This document shows, piece after piece, positions 5,941 to 5,941 of a stretch of 5,941 bases of DNA (position 1 is the stretch's first letter; each line of letters opens with the position of its first letter). Where the stretch lies: contig JAFWBZ010000091.1 in NCBI GenBank assembly GCA_017537105.1, forward strand, positions 1 to 5,941. The letters are read 5' to 3'. Origin of the DNA: Clostridia bacterium (GTDB lineage Bacteria; Bacillota; Clostridia; Christensenellales; Aristaeellaceae). Both the position numbers and the translations under genes were made by a program. The notes under the pieces were generated by a model. The model saw nothing but the letters and a program-made list of their open reading frames with translations. It was not told where the DNA came from and made no database searches.

Positions 5941-5941
5941 A

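Overview
The window is a GC-rich stretch in which every gene I can support lies on the minus strand, so transcription runs from high to low coordinates. It looks like chromosome of an anaerobic, GC-rich Clostridia-type Firmicute. The GlgA and GH13 proteins closely resemble Clostridia versions as I remember them. Every gene has a strong purine-rich Shine-Dalgarno sequence, and the promoters are of the sigma-A type. No phage, CRISPR, tRNA or rRNA gene is visible.

In transcription order: (1) 5654-5941 is a gene-free intergenic region. It holds a leftward promoter for the first gene, an imperfect palindromic repeat that looks like a dispersed Firmicute repeat, and a well-formed rightward promoter that probably serves a divergent gene just outside the window. 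(2) 5653-3662 encodes a 663-residue cytoplasmic right-handed beta-helix glycosidase of family GH120 (beta-xylosidase). (3) After a 55-base gap without a promoter or terminator, 3606-2032 encodes a 524-residue cytoplasmic GH13 alpha-amylase-family enzyme with an unusual C-terminal helical tail. (4) The 186-base gap 2031-1846 holds a good promoter, a helically phased direct repeat and a structured leader. (5) 1845-388 encodes a complete glycogen synthase (GlgA). (6) A strong intrinsic terminator at 366-325 ends the carbohydrate block. (7) A separate extended -10 promoter starts a cytidylate-kinase-like gene at 197, which runs off the left edge.

The three enzymes form an intracellular carbohydrate block. 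The GH120 enzyme would release xylose from imported xylo-oligosaccharides. The GH13 enzyme would trim alpha-glucans. GlgA would extend alpha-1,4-glucan from a nucleotide sugar. None of the three has a signal peptide. GH120 and GH13 are probably one operon; glgA has its own promoter and may also receive read-through. The linkage of xylan breakdown to glycogen metabolism is inferred from gene order only. I do not see a clearly undescribed system. The points most worth checking are the GH120 insertion next to the active site, the GH13 tail, the glgA leader and the repeat between the divergent promoters.
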